The position numbers and the translations under genes were made by a program. The notes beneath the pieces are model-generated. The model saw only the letters and a program-made list of their open reading frames with translations. It was not told where the DNA came from and did no database searches. A stretch of DNA of 64,000 bases from Tolumonas auensis DSM 9187 (GTDB lineage Bacteria > Pseudomonadota > Gammaproteobacteria > Enterobacterales > Aeromonadaceae), in the NCBI RefSeq assembly GCF_000023065.1, contig NC_012691.1, positions 3,166,501 through 3,230,500 of the forward strand. Reading direction: 5' to 3'. Positions 8,088 through 17,937 of the stretch are shown here, one piece after another. Each line of letters starts with the position of its first letter. Position 1 is the first letter of the stretch.

Positions 8088-9902
8088 TTAACCTCCGAAG
8101 AGATCCTTCTTATGTGTCGCTGACATCGCGGTCCAGCGTTTACGCAACGCATAGGCACTGGATTTCGGACGACGATCACGGGTGAAGATCCCTTTCTTGT
8201 TGCCACCGACACGAATGATGCCTTGTGAGGTCGCAAAGTCAGCAAAGTTCCATACCTGCTCACCTACCACCGCTTCCACACGATCAAATACCCGGTGATA
8301 CATATTGAGGAACTCGATCTGGAATTCCTCGGTCCACATGGACGGCACCACAGAGCGCAGGCCATTCATGGTATCTGCACCGTATTCGGTGATGATCAGC
8401 GGTACGCCGTATTTTTCTTCCCAGGCTCGCAGATCGGCTTCCAGCATGCGTTCCGCTGCTTTCAGATCACCGGCATCGGTGTACCAGCCGAAATAACGGT
8501 TCAGACAGATCACATCAAACAGCGCCGCGATCTTGTCTTTTTCCGCATTCACGAACATCACGCTGGCATAGGTCACCGGACGGCTCGGATCCAGACGGCG
8601 GGTCTCATCCACCAGCGGCTTAAAGTAAGCATAGGCGTTGTCCGGGCTGCTGTCAGGTTCGTTGGTGATACTCCACGCCACCACACACGGATGGTTTTTA
8701 TCGCGGGCAATCAGTTCGCTGATCGCGGCCAGATGCGCCTGTTGGGTCGCGTTGGAGATCCCTTCTTCCGAATACAGCTCTTTCGGTTCCACCACCTGCG
8801 GATTCAGGGTCTTGCCGATCACCATGTTCAGGCCCACGGCGGCAGTTTCGTTGATCACCACGATGCCGTGACGATCCGCATAGTCGAGCACCTCTTCGGC
8901 ATACGGATAATGCGAGGTACGGAACGAGTTGGCGCCGATCCAGTTCATCAGCTCGAAATCATGCACCATCATCACGTCGTCATGCGCTTTACCGCGCAGG
9001 TCGCTGTCCTCGTGTTTACCGAACCCGGTGAAATAGAACGGCTCGCCGTTGATCAGGAAGCGTTTACCTTCCACCTTCACAGAACGGATACCCACCGCCA
9101 GTGAATAGGCATCGCCGGTACCCTGTTCACCGGTGAACTGGACCGTCAGGGTGTACAGATAGGCTTTGCCCGGCTGCCACGGGGTTGCATTCCCGACATT
9201 CAGACGGCCGCTGTCGCCGCTCGCGGAAGCAACTTCTTTGCCGGCCGCGTCGGTCAAACGCACGCTGACCGAACCGGTACCGGTGGTTACCACCGAATAG
9301 TCCACTACCCCGTCACGGCCATCGTATTCGGTGACCACGGTAACGTCCTGGATGTGGGCTTTCGCCGTGGCATATAACCAGACGGAACGGTGCAGACCGG
9401 CATAGTTAAAGAAATCATGGAAATACTGCTGTTTCAGACGGCCATCCGGCTGTGTCAGCACCTGTCCCGGCGGGATGGTGTCCCAGCTCAGTACGTTGTT
9501 GACGCAGACGGTCAGACGGCAGGATTTACCGGCCTGTACATAGGCGCTGATATCCGCTTCAAACGGGGTATAACCACCCTGATGATCCATCACCAGCACA
9601 TCGTTCACCCACACGGTGCCACGATGGGTAGCGGCATCAAAGCGCAGCACAATGCGCTGATCTTTCCAGCCGGCCGGAATAAAGGTTTCGGTCTGATACC
9701 AGACATCACCGACGTGATCGCGGATTTCGGCTTCCGGAAAAATGTCGTTATAGCTGGCAGGCACCGGGATCTCCCGCGCCGCCGGCAATGGTTGCAGCCA
9801 CCACTGTTGCTGACGCCCTTCCGCCGCACGATCAACAGCAAATTGCCACAAACCGTTCAGTGATTTGCGCTCCCGGAACTGATTCTCTACAGGCTTCAGC
9901 AC
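8088..9902 (-). CDS. uidA: beta-glucuronidase
   Basis: The product (604 aa; E. coli UidA has 603) hydrolyses beta-glucuronides in the cytoplasm. The GH2 layout is complete: jelly-roll domain (about 1-180), immunoglobulin-like domain (about 180-275) and TIM barrel. The acid/base E415 is in SITNEPDSSP, the nucleophile E506 in IITEYGADT, and the glucuronate-recognising Asn-x-Lys (N568, K570) in GGNKKGIFTRDR. It starts at GTG 9902, 6 bases after AAGGAG. It forms an operon with uidB copy 2 and is divergent from a LysR regulator that is a candidate controller. Confidence 0.96.
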   Translation of the reverse strand: MLKPVENQFRERKSLNGLWQFAVDRAAEGRQQQWWLQPLPAAREIPVPASYNDIFPEAEIRDHVGDVWYQTETFIPAGWKDQRIVLRFDAATHRGTVWVNDVLVMDHQGGYTPFEADISAYVQAGKSCRLTVCVNNVLSWDTIPPGQVLTQPDGRLKQQYFHDFFNYAGLHRSVWLYATAKAHIQDVTVVTEYDGRDGVVDYSVVTTGTGSVSVRLTDAAGKEVASASGDSGRLNVGNATPWQPGKAYLYTLTVQFTGEQGTGDAYSLAVGIRSVKVEGKRFLINGEPFYFTGFGKHEDSDLRGKAHDDVMMVHDFELMNWIGANSFRTSHYPYAEEVLDYADRHGIVVINETAAVGLNMVIGKTLNPQVVEPKELYSEEGISNATQQAHLAAISELIARDKNHPCVVAWSITNEPDSSPDNAYAYFKPLVDETRRLDPSRPVTYASVMFVNAEKDKIAALFDVICLNRYFGWYTDAGDLKAAERMLEADLRAWEEKYGVPLIITEYGADTMNGLRSVVPSMWTEEFQIEFLNMYHRVFDRVEAVVGEQVWNFADFATSQGIIRVGGNKKGIFTRDRRPKSSAYALRKRWTAMSATHKKDLFGG

Positions 9903-10057
9903 TTTAGGCTCCTTAGTGATATACGTCTCAAATAACTATAGGCCAGATAACGTCATACTTTCTTACCCCGCCCGTTTGTGTAAGATTCGCCCAGCTGAGC
10001 CATACTTTCCAATTCATTATTCGTTAGCTGTAATACCTTTTTTATATGGGAGTCGCC
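9903..10057. promoter_or_regulatory. divergent promoter region uidA / lysR-type gene
   Basis: These 155 bp separate uidA and the LysR gene and must contain both promoters and probably the LysR binding site. I see no long palindrome or textbook promoter, so no element is assigned. Confidence 0.5.
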
Positions 10058-10984
10058 ATGGATATCCGGCAGCTGAAATACTTCATTGCAGTAGCAGAAG
10101 AACAGAATTTTGGCCGTGCTGCAGAGCGCCTGCACCGCTCGCAACCGCCGCTGACCCGCCAGATCCAGACGCTGGAAGAAGAGCTGGGTGTCCTGCTGTT
10201 CCGGCGTACCGCCAAGGGGGTGGAACTGACCCAGGCCGGCGAAACGCTGCAACGCGATGCGATGAATATTCTGGCACTGGTGAAACAGGCGACCGAGCGG
10301 GCACAGCTTGCCGCGAAAGGACAAATCGGCATTCTTGATGTCGGGGTCTATGGCTCGGCCTCGCTGAATACCATCCCCGCACTGCTGTCGATCTTTTCCG
10401 AAAAACATCCGGATGTGGAGATCCGCCTGCATAACGCGCACCGTTCGATTCAGCTCGAGGCGTTACGCCAGCGGCGTGTCCTGATCGCGTTCGATCGCTA
10501 CCGGCCGGAAGATACCGACCTGGCGGTCGAACTGGTCTCGCAGGAGCCGCTGATCGTTGCCTTTAAACAGAATCATCCGCTGGCGGCAAAAGAAATTGTT
10601 TCGATAGAAGATCTGAGAAATGAACCAATGTCGATGCCGGCTGCGCTGAACACCCTGACCGTGAATGCCGCGCTCAACCTCTGCCGGGCACATGGCTTTG
10701 AACCCCGGCTGGTGAACGAAGCAACCGATGTCATTACCGGACTGGTCACCCTCGCCAGCAGTCAGCATGGCGTGGCACTCATTCCGGCATCCGTAGCCAC
10801 CCTGCAGATCCCGGGGCTGGTGTTCCGTCCGCTGAAAGAGACCCGCGAAATCTTTATGGAACTGAACTGCTTCTATCTGAAAGATGAAGCATCCCCGCTG
10901 CTGCGCGAACTGCTGCAGGTGGTGCACGAGTATCGCCGGGAGAATGAACGGATGTTGCGGGAGAGTATTTCAGTTCAGGCATGA
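10058..10984 (+). CDS. LysR-family transcriptional regulator
   Basis: The product (308 aa) has an N-terminal winged helix-turn-helix (MDIRQLKYFIAVAEEQNFGR, then RQIQTLEEELGVLLFRR) and a periplasmic-binding-like effector domain from about residue 90, as in the CatR/BenM branch of LysR proteins. An earlier in-frame ATG exists at 10046, but GGGAG 5 bases before ATG 10058 favours the shorter form. It is divergent from uidA-uidB, the usual layout for a LysR regulator and its target. The effector is unknown; a glucuronide or glucuronate is a guess from position. E. coli uses the TetR-type UidR instead. Confidence 0.88.
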   Translation: MDIRQLKYFIAVAEEQNFGRAAERLHRSQPPLTRQIQTLEEELGVLLFRRTAKGVELTQAGETLQRDAMNILALVKQATERAQLAAKGQIGILDVGVYGSASLNTIPALLSIFSEKHPDVEIRLHNAHRSIQLEALRQRRVLIAFDRYRPEDTDLAVELVSQEPLIVAFKQNHPLAAKEIVSIEDLRNEPMSMPAALNTLTVNAALNLCRAHGFEPRLVNEATDVITGLVTLASSQHGVALIPASVATLQIPGLVFRPLKETREIFMELNCFYLKDEASPLLRELLQVVHEYRRENERMLRESISVQA

Positions 10985-10997
10985 TTCGGGGAAATAA

Positions 10998-11019
10998 CGC
11001 CGGGTTCACCGCCCCGGCG
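10998..11019. terminator. hairpin between convergent lysR-type gene and atzF-like gene
   Basis: CGCCGGG (10998-11004) pairs with CCCGGCG (11013-11019), followed on the plus strand by CTATTCTTCCT. It could serve both convergent genes. Confidence 0.5.
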
Positions 11020-11042
11020 CTATTCTTCCTGATCCCATTTCG

Positions 11043-12845
11043 TTATGCGTTTTTCCGGCGCATATAATGCCGCCAGCCACCCAGCGCGGTGATCTCTTCG
11101 GCGCCGGCAATGCCGTACGGTTCACAAATAAATCCGGACACCCGGCTGCCATCAGCCAGTTGTACCTTGCCAATACCCAGTGGTGCCGGAATGCCGGCGA
11201 CAAAGGAGCCGAACTCTGCTGCCGGTACACGCCACACTTCCACCTCAATCGCCTTGCCGACTTGTTCATCACGGATCAGCCCCGGACGATACGGCGGCCC
11301 GCCCGCCAGTGCATACATGCGGTAACAAGCTGCCGTGGTGGTGGTCTGCACCAAGACTGCATGGCGTTCCGTCAGCTGCCAGTTCAGCGGCAGACCGGAA
11401 AGATGCGCTCCGCACACCACCACATCAATCGTATCTGCCTGCGGCATGACAACCACGGGGGTATTGGCAGGTAATGGCTGATGACCCGCGCCCAGCGGTA
11501 ATGCCAGCTGTCGTTGCCACTGATCGCCCAATGCCAGCAGTACGTCATCCTGAAAGGCCGGTGCAAACAGCGTGATCCCGAACGGTAAATTCTGCTTGTC
11601 GCCACCGGTACGGAAACCGGCAGGTAAGGCGATCGCGCTGTAATCCAGCAGATTCATAAAGTTGGTGTAATAACCGAGATTGCTGTTGAGCTGGATCGGA
11701 TCCACTTTCACATCCTGAATTTTATAAATCGTACCGGTGGTCGGCGTGACAATCAGATCTACCTTCGCCAGCTCGGCATCGGCAATTCGTTTCAGGCGTT
11801 GCAACTCATACAATGCTTCATAGGCCTCCACGGCACTGCGCGACTCAGCACCCCCGACAATGGTCTGAATCACCGGCAGACAACGGCCGGGATCGGCGCG
11901 GAAGAAATCCTTAATCGCCGCCAACCGCTCCGCCACCCACGGACCTTCATACAGCAGACGCGCGGCCTGTAGGAAAGGTTCAAGATCAACGGTGATGGCC
12001 TTGCCACCCAAAGCCTCCAATGTTCTGACGGATTGCCAAAACAGGACTTCCGCTGCTTCATCGCCGAAAAACTTCAGTTGGTCTTGCGCCGGAACACCAA
12101 AGCGGAACTGAGCTGGAATTGGTTTTGCCGTCTGCGCTTCCCGTGCAAACGGATCCTGCGGATCAAACTGCGCCGCAATCGGCCAGACCGCCGCCAGATC
12201 CGCCGCGGTCTGTGCAAAGATGGTCACGCAATCCAGGCTCTTGCAGGCCGGCACCACGCCAGAACAACTGATGCGCCCTTTGGTGCCTTTTAAGCCGAGA
12301 ATATTGTTAAACGCTGCCGGTACCCGACCTGAACCGGCGGTATCGGTGCCCAGTGAAAAACAGACCTGACTGGTCGCCACCGCCACCGCCGAACCGGAGC
12401 TGGAGCCACCGGAGATATAGTCCGGATCAATACTGTTCTGACATGCACCATATGGGCTGCGCACGCCCACCAGCCCGGTTGCAAACTGATCGAGGTTGGT
12501 TTTACCCAGCGGAATGGCACCGGCTGCAATCAATTGCTGCACCACAAAGGCTGATGCCGGCGGCTGATAGGCAAAATCCGGACACGCCGCGGTCGTCGGC
12601 AGCCCGGCCAGATCGATGTTGTCCTTGATCGCAAACGGAATGCCGAACAGGGGCAGATCGTCCGGCGAATGTCCTTCCAGCCCGTCAAGATACGATTGTA
12701 GCTGTTCGCTGGAAAGCAGCGAGATCCAGACATGGCGTTCGTCCGCCTGCGCCTGCTGCAGACAGCGGTGTACTAACTGATGCGGGGTCAGTTCCCCGCG
12801 GCGATATGCGTCATGAATGGCACTGATGGTCATCGGTTGCGTCAT
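11043..12845 (-). CDS. atzF: allophanate hydrolase
   Basis: The product (600 aa) hydrolyses allophanate to two ammonia and two CO2. The N-terminal amidase-signature domain has the Ser-cisSer-Lys triad at K74 (FAIKDN), S148 (GGSSSGSA) and S172 (DTAGSGR). The C-terminal part (about 450-600) matches the allophanate hydrolase C-terminal domain with GLPLNWQL and YALAGGPPYRPGLI. It starts 2 bp after the carboxylase stop, with GGAGGAA overlapping the carboxylase end, and is the last gene of the operon. Allophanate can come from urea carboxylation or from deimination of carboxyguanidine; the leader riboswitch favours the second. Confidence 0.94.
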   Translation of the reverse strand: MTQPMTISAIHDAYRRGELTPHQLVHRCLQQAQADERHVWISLLSSEQLQSYLDGLEGHSPDDLPLFGIPFAIKDNIDLAGLPTTAACPDFAYQPPASAFVVQQLIAAGAIPLGKTNLDQFATGLVGVRSPYGACQNSIDPDYISGGSSSGSAVAVATSQVCFSLGTDTAGSGRVPAAFNNILGLKGTKGRISCSGVVPACKSLDCVTIFAQTAADLAAVWPIAAQFDPQDPFAREAQTAKPIPAQFRFGVPAQDQLKFFGDEAAEVLFWQSVRTLEALGGKAITVDLEPFLQAARLLYEGPWVAERLAAIKDFFRADPGRCLPVIQTIVGGAESRSAVEAYEALYELQRLKRIADAELAKVDLIVTPTTGTIYKIQDVKVDPIQLNSNLGYYTNFMNLLDYSAIALPAGFRTGGDKQNLPFGITLFAPAFQDDVLLALGDQWQRQLALPLGAGHQPLPANTPVVVMPQADTIDVVVCGAHLSGLPLNWQLTERHAVLVQTTTTAACYRMYALAGGPPYRPGLIRDEQVGKAIEVEVWRVPAAEFGSFVAGIPAPLGIGKVQLADGSRVSGFICEPYGIAGAEEITALGGWRHYMRRKNA

Positions 12846-12847
12846 GC

Positions 12848-15800
12848 TTATTCCTCCAGTACCAGTAAACGTTGTCCGGCGCGCACCTGCTGTCCGGCTT
12901 CACGACAGACATTGACCACCAGACCGGCATGCGGTGCCAGCACCTCAATTTCCATCTTCATCGATTCGATGATCAGCAACGGCTGGCCGGCCTTGACCTG
13001 CTCACCTTCGTTGACCAGCATCTGCCAGACGTTACCGGAGACCAGACTTTCCACCGCCTTGTGATGATCCGGCAGCTCTTCCTCTTCGCCGGTTTCCAGC
13101 ATCATGTCGCCGTCGGCACTGAAGTTGGCCTGACCGCTTTCAATCCAGCGCTGACGCTCGGCTTCAAACGCGGTTTGCTGGCGTTCTTTCGCCACCCGGA
13201 TTTCATCCGCATGTTCATCCAGCAGCTGGTTATAATCGGCCAGTGAGAACTCGATTTCTTCTATCTTCAGCGGATAACGCCCGCGCGGGAAATCACGGCG
13301 GATTTTCAGTAACTCTTCCGCAGAGACTTCATAGAATTTGATTTGATCGAAGAAGCGCAGCAGCCATGGCTGGCTGAATTCGGCAGTCTGGCGATAGCGG
13401 TTCCACATCTGCAGCGTGCGACCGACAAACTGATAACCGCCCGGCCCTTCCATGCCATACACGCAAAGGTACGCGCCGCCGATGCCGACCGCATTTTCCG
13501 GGGTCCAAGTGCGTGCCGGGTTGTATTTGGTGGTCACCAGCCGATGCCGCGGATCGAGTGGTGTTGCCACCGGCGCACCGAGATAGACATCACCCAAGCC
13601 CATCACCAGATAGTTGGCATTAAAGACAATCTCTTTGACCTGTTCGATGGAGTCGAGCCCGTTAATGCGGCGGATAAACTCGATATTCGACGGGCACCAC
13701 GGCGCATCTTTACGCACCAGCTCATCGTATTTGCGGATCGCCAGCCGGGTCGCTTCGTCATCCCACGACAGTGGCAGATGCACGATACGCGCCGGCACTT
13801 TGATCTGCTCGATATCGGTCAGCTCGCTTTCCGCCTGTTCCAGTAATTCCAGTAACCGCGTCAATGGTAACTGCAGATTATCGTAATGGATCTGCAGCGA
13901 ACGGATGCCCGGCGTGAGTTCCAGCACCCCGGCAATACCGGCTTCCTGCAGCCACAGCATCAGCGCATGGGCACGGAAACGCAGGCGAATATCCAGCACC
14001 TGCGTGCCGTATTCCACCAGCAGATAATCATCACCACTCGGGCGATACACTACTTTTTCACCGTATTTTTCCGCCGCCAGGATTTTCAGCACCGGCGTGG
14101 TGGGCGGTGCAATTTCAACAGTAACCGGTTGTGCGGTTAATGAGTCCAGTTCTGCCAGCTGGGCGCGTTCCAGTCTTTCGGCATCGGCAATCGACACCGG
14201 CACGAAACGCACTTTATCGCCCGCTTTCAGCTGGCCCATCTTCCACAGGTCGGCTTTAACAATGGTGGCCGGACAGACAAAGCCGCCCAGACTCGGGCCA
14301 TCCGGCCCTAAGATAACCGGCATATCGCCGGTAAAATCCACCGTCCCGATGGCATACGCGTTGTCGTGCAGGTTGGACGGATGTAATCCCGCCTCGCCAC
14401 CATCGGCGCGTGCCCACTCCGGTTTCGGGCCAATCAGACGCACCCCGGTCCGGCTGGAGTTGTAATGCACCTCGTAGTCGGTGGCGAAGAAGGCGGTAAT
14501 ATCGTTATCGGTGAAAAAATCCGGCGCACCGTGCGGGCCGTAAATGACGCGGAGTTCCCACTGATTGGCAATCGCGGGTTGCAGTTCAGTCGGTAAGCTT
14601 TGTTCTGCTACCAGTACAGACTGTTCCGGCAGATGCAACACATCCCCGGCCTGAAGCGAGCGGCCGACATGACCGCCAAACTGCCCCAGCGTAAAGGTGG
14701 AACGGCTGCCCAGATATTCCGGACAATCAATGCCGCCCGCCAGCAGCAGATAGCTGCGCGCCCCGGCAGTCGCCACTTTGCCCAGCTGCAACGTGCTGCC
14801 CGCCGGCACCGTGACCACCTGCCACATCGGCACAGGTGCACCATCAAGTTTTGCGTCGATAGCGGCACCACTGAGCACGATCTGACGGGCGGTATTGAAT
14901 TTCAGTGTCGGCCCGGACAGGGTAATTTCCAGTCCGGCACAGGTTTCGTCATTCTTCAGTAAACGGTTGCCCAGACGGAACGACCAGTTATCCATCGGAC
15001 CGGACGGCGGCACGCCGATATCCCAGTAACCAACGCGGCCGGGGAAATCCTGAATGGTGGTCTGCGTGCCACCGGAGAGCACATCAATCGTTGCCGGGGT
15101 GTAACTGAATTCATTCAAGGTGCGGGTCAGCACTTTGCCCTGCTGCACCACCTCACTGCTCAGCAGCGCCAGCAGATAATCACGGTTGGTTTCGATGCCG
15201 TAAACTTCGCTGTGCTGCAGCATAGCGCTCAGTTGCTGAATGGTCTGCTCACGATCTGCCGACCAGGCAATCAGTTTTGCCAGCATTGGATCAAAGAACG
15301 GCGGCACTTCCAGACCGGCATCCAGCCAGTGATCGATACGGCAGGTTTTGCGATCCTGCTCTGGAAAGCTGACATGACTGATCAGCCCGGCACTCGGACG
15401 GAAATTCTTCGCCGGATCTTCGGCATACAACCGCACCTGAATGGCATGCCCTTTCGGCGTCAGATCTTTCGCCAGACTATCCAGTGGTGCCAGTTCACCG
15501 GCGCCCAGTTCAATCATCCAGCGCACCAGATCCACGCCATACACCTGCTCGGTAACACCGTGCTCGACCTGCAAGCGGGTGTTTACTTCGAGAAAATAGA
15601 ACTGGCCACTGAGGTCGTCATAGACATATTCCACGGTACCGGCACTGCGGTAGCACACCTGCTGACCCAGTTGCACCGCGGTCGCTTGTAATGCCTGACG
15701 CACGTCGTCGGAGAGGTTCGGCGCCGGACACTCTTCAATCACTTTCTGGTTACGGCGCTGGGCGGAGCAGTCACGTTCACCAATGGCAATCACCTTACCC

Positions 15801-16450
15801 TGACCATCACCAAACATCTGTACTTCGATATGACGGGCATTTTCGATAAACTTTTCGAGGAACATGCCGCCGTTGCTGAAGTTGTTTTCCGACAGCCGTT
15901 TGACCGATGCATACGCTGACGTCAGCTCTTCCGCAGAAAAGCAGCGCTGCATACCAATACCACCACCACCGGCGGTACTTTTCAGCATCACCGGATAACC
16001 AATGCGTGCCGCTTCAACTAACGCATCATCCAATGATGACAACAAACCGGTGCCCGGCAATAACGGCACCTGTGCCGCTTCCGCCAGCGCCCGCGCTTCG
16101 TGTTTCAGACCAAACGCCACCATCTGCTCCGGGGTCGGGCCTAAAAACACCAGCCCTTCCTCGACACAACGACGGGCAAAATCCGGGTTTTCACTGAGGA
16201 AACCATAACCGGGATGAATGGCCTGCGCGCCGGTCTGTCTGGCAATGGCGATGAGTTTGTTTTGCGCGAGATAGGTTTGTGCGGCAGCACCTTCACCGAG
16301 TGACCAGGCTTCGTCAGCGTCTAACACATGACGGCTGTCCGCATCGGCTTCGCTATATACCGCTACAGAGGTAACACCCATGCTTTTCAGGGTGCGGATA
16401 ATTCGGCAGGCAATCGCGCCGCGGTTGGCAATCAATACTTTACTGAACAT
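12848..16450 (-). CDS. urea-carboxylase-type biotin enzyme, probably guanidine carboxylase
   Basis: The product (1200 aa) is a single-chain ATP- and biotin-dependent carboxylase. In order it has a biotin carboxylase domain (MFSKVLIANRGAIACRIIRT, ATP-grasp KSTAGGGGIGM), carboxyltransferase regions of the KipA/KipI type (GGTQTTIQDFPGRVGYWDIG; later GDVYLGAPVATPLDPRHR) and a C-terminal biotin carrier with the ESMKMEI motif, biotinylated at K1165. Homology alone gives urea carboxylase. The guanidine-I riboswitch and the two urea-amidolyase-associated genes indicate the guanidine carboxylase branch, as shown for related ykkC-controlled clusters. ATG 16450 is chosen by homology; the ORF is open 63 bases further upstream. 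Confidence 0.93.
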   Translation of the reverse strand: MFSKVLIANRGAIACRIIRTLKSMGVTSVAVYSEADADSRHVLDADEAWSLGEGAAAQTYLAQNKLIAIARQTGAQAIHPGYGFLSENPDFARRCVEEGLVFLGPTPEQMVAFGLKHEARALAEAAQVPLLPGTGLLSSLDDALVEAARIGYPVMLKSTAGGGGIGMQRCFSAEELTSAYASVKRLSENNFSNGGMFLEKFIENARHIEVQMFGDGQGKVIAIGERDCSAQRRNQKVIEECPAPNLSDDVRQALQATAVQLGQQVCYRSAGTVEYVYDDLSGQFYFLEVNTRLQVEHGVTEQVYGVDLVRWMIELGAGELAPLDSLAKDLTPKGHAIQVRLYAEDPAKNFRPSAGLISHVSFPEQDRKTCRIDHWLDAGLEVPPFFDPMLAKLIAWSADREQTIQQLSAMLQHSEVYGIETNRDYLLALLSSEVVQQGKVLTRTLNEFSYTPATIDVLSGGTQTTIQDFPGRVGYWDIGVPPSGPMDNWSFRLGNRLLKNDETCAGLEITLSGPTLKFNTARQIVLSGAAIDAKLDGAPVPMWQVVTVPAGSTLQLGKVATAGARSYLLLAGGIDCPEYLGSRSTFTLGQFGGHVGRSLQAGDVLHLPEQSVLVAEQSLPTELQPAIANQWELRVIYGPHGAPDFFTDNDITAFFATDYEVHYNSSRTGVRLIGPKPEWARADGGEAGLHPSNLHDNAYAIGTVDFTGDMPVILGPDGPSLGGFVCPATIVKADLWKMGQLKAGDKVRFVPVSIADAERLERAQLAELDSLTAQPVTVEIAPPTTPVLKILAAEKYGEKVVYRPSGDDYLLVEYGTQVLDIRLRFRAHALMLWLQEAGIAGVLELTPGIRSLQIHYDNLQLPLTRLLELLEQAESELTDIEQIKVPARIVHLPLSWDDEATRLAIRKYDELVRKDAPWCPSNIEFIRRINGLDSIEQVKEIVFNANYLVMGLGDVYLGAPVATPLDPRHRLVTTKYNPARTWTPENAVGIGGAYLCVYGMEGPGGYQFVGRTLQMWNRYRQTAEFSQPWLLRFFDQIKFYEVSAEELLKIRRDFPRGRYPLKIEEIEFSLADYNQLLDEHADEIRVAKERQQTAFEAERQRWIESGQANFSADGDMMLETGEEEELPDHHKAVESLVSGNVWQMLVNEGEQVKAGQPLLIIESMKMEIEVLAPHAGLVVNVCREAGQQVRAGQRLLVLEE

Positions 16451-16564
16451 AAGTTTAACTCTGTTCAATGCTGCCGGAAGGTATCTTCCGTCAGACTTCG
16501 GGTCGTCCCGCAAAAAATCAGGGAGCGGCTCAAGGTCGTCCTTGCGCTCAAATCTTTTGGCTAG
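16451..16564 (-). other. intercistronic gap with stem-loop inside the guanidine operon
   Basis: This 114-bp gap is the only sizeable one in the operon. It contains a bulged hairpin (16523-16549: GAGCG/CGCTC outside, CAAGG/CCTTG inside) and a short palindrome GGAAGGTATCTTCC just before the carboxylase. There is no strong T-tract at either structure. Confidence 0.5.
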
Positions 16565-17203
16565 TTAATTCCAGACCAGCACGTCAACCGGGGTCGGGTT
16601 GTAGGCATTACACGGGTTGTTCAGCTGCGGACAGTTGGAAATCAGCACAATCACATCCATCAATGCTTTCAGCTCGACATATTTACCCGGCGCACTGATA
16701 CCGTCGGCAAAGCTCAAACCACCATCCGCGGTGATCGGCACGTTCATGAAGAAGTTGATGTTATGGGTGATGTCGCGTTTGCTCATGCCGAATTCCGGAT
16801 TTTCGGTCACCGCCAGCAACCAGCTGTCGCGGCAGGCATGCATGTGTTTTTTGCCCAGATCGTAACGCACCTGATTACTCTCGGTGGCACAGGCACCGCC
16901 CAGTGTGTCGTGACGACCGCAGGTATCGGCGACAATCTCCAGCATCGGATGGCCTTCGTTGGTCATCAATACAGAACCTGTCGTCAGATAGACATTGCCC
17001 TGCTCACGGATGGTATCCACCGCGCTGTAACGCTCGGCCGGGTTAGCCGCTGAGTAAAACAGTGTGTCCGCCGCCTGATTACCTTCCGAATCGACAATGC
17101 GGATGGTCTGGCCGGCTTTTACCACTTTCATCCAGTAATCCCCCGCCCGCACCGTTTCGCGATAGGCAACATCAACCGGGTTTAACAGACTTTCCTTGAT
17201 CAT
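16565..17203 (-). CDS. urea amidolyase-associated protein 2 (DUF1989), carboxyguanidine deiminase subunit
   Basis: The product (212 aa) belongs to the DUF1989 family. Proteins of this pair, first called UAAP1/UAAP2, were later shown to be the carboxyguanidine deiminase CgdAB, which removes ammonia from carboxyguanidine to give allophanate. Visible features are [18 protein letters not shown], the [14 protein letters not shown] stretch and the cysteine segment [15 protein letters not shown], likely for metal binding, with [10 protein letters not shown] and [18 protein letters not shown] near the end. ATG 17203 has AAGGAG 6 bases upstream; a longer in-frame start at 17296 lies inside the preceding gene. 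The gap to UAAP1 is 10 bp. Confidence 0.9.
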   Translation of the reverse strand: MIKESLLNPVDVAYRETVRAGDYWMKVVKAGQTIRIVDSEGNQAADTLFYSAANPAERYSAVDTIREQGNVYLTTGSVLMTNEGHPMLEIVADTCGRHDTLGGACATESNQVRYDLGKKHMHACRDSWLLAVTENPEFGMSKRDITHNINFFMNVPITADGGLSFADGISAPGKYVELKALMDVIVLISNCPQLNNPCNAYNPTPVDVLVWN

Positions 17204-17213
17204 GAATGGCTCC

Positions 17214-17936
17214 TTAGTGACCGGCACAGCAAACATAACGACGGGTATTTTCAAAACCACGGCCATTTTCCGGACGGGACATGCGGCAGATATCATCCGC
17301 CGCCACCGGATCCGCCTTATACACCCCGTACTGAATGGGTTTGCGCGGATAGTCAGCAGCCGGGTTCATCGGATGCGGACAGGTGTTAAACACCACCAGC
17401 GTTTCCATTTCAAAGCGCAGGGTTATCGTGTTGCCAGCCTGGGAATGCCCTTCGGCAAACTGCAGATTACCTTCATCATCGGTAAACACTTTGCTGAACA
17501 GATTGAGGTTCGCCGCCAGATCGCGCGCGCCTAGCCCGTATTTCGCCACTTCCACCAGAAAGCTGTCGTAGCCGTTCTGCTTCCACAGATTGCGCTCATG
17601 CTGATAATCACGATCGCCCCAGCGCGCCGCGATTTTGGCTTTGTTGGTGGTACCGGCCACGGTATCGATCCAGCCGGTATCATCCTGAATAACCGAGCAA
17701 AAAATGCGGCCCATATCGGAATACAGACAATGCCCGGTCGTCAGTTTAAAGGTGTGCTGACATTTCAGCGTATCCGGCGCGTTATAACGCTCCAGCAGGT
17801 TGCGCGGGTTGTAAAACAGCATCCCGACATTGGCGCCACCTTCCACATCGGTGATTTTCAGCAGCGACCCTGCCGGCATCACCATCGACCAGTGACTGCC
17901 ACCCGGCAGTGCATCTTCATACAGTAATTCGGCCAT
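17214..17936 (-). CDS. urea amidolyase-associated protein 1 (DUF1989), carboxyguanidine deiminase subunit
   Basis: The product (240 aa) is the partner DUF1989 protein. It shows the parallel pattern [40 protein letters not shown] and the C-terminal [17 protein letters not shown]. The two DUF1989 proteins are thought to act together as carboxyguanidine deiminase. ATG 17936 ([13 protein letters not shown]) follows GGGGAG at good spacing and starts 1 bp after the ABC ATPase stop, so translation is coupled; the longer open frame to 17999 overlaps that gene. Assignment as CgdA or CgdB is not attempted. Confidence 0.9.
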   Translation of the reverse strand: MAELLYEDALPGGSHWSMVMPAGSLLKITDVEGGANVGMLFYNPRNLLERYNAPDTLKCQHTFKLTTGHCLYSDMGRIFCSVIQDDTGWIDTVAGTTNKAKIAARWGDRDYQHERNLWKQNGYDSFLVEVAKYGLGARDLAANLNLFSKVFTDDEGNLQFAEGHSQAGNTITLRFEMETLVVFNTCPHPMNPAADYPRKPIQYGVYKADPVAADDICRMSRPENGRGFENTRRYVCCAGH

Positions 17937-17937
17937 G

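Noticed and set aside
8295-9104. 269-codon open frame on the plus strand opposite uidA
   Set aside because: It is antisense to a clearly homologous uidA, has no ribosome site and its His/Arg-rich composition is what an antisense frame of this gene gives.
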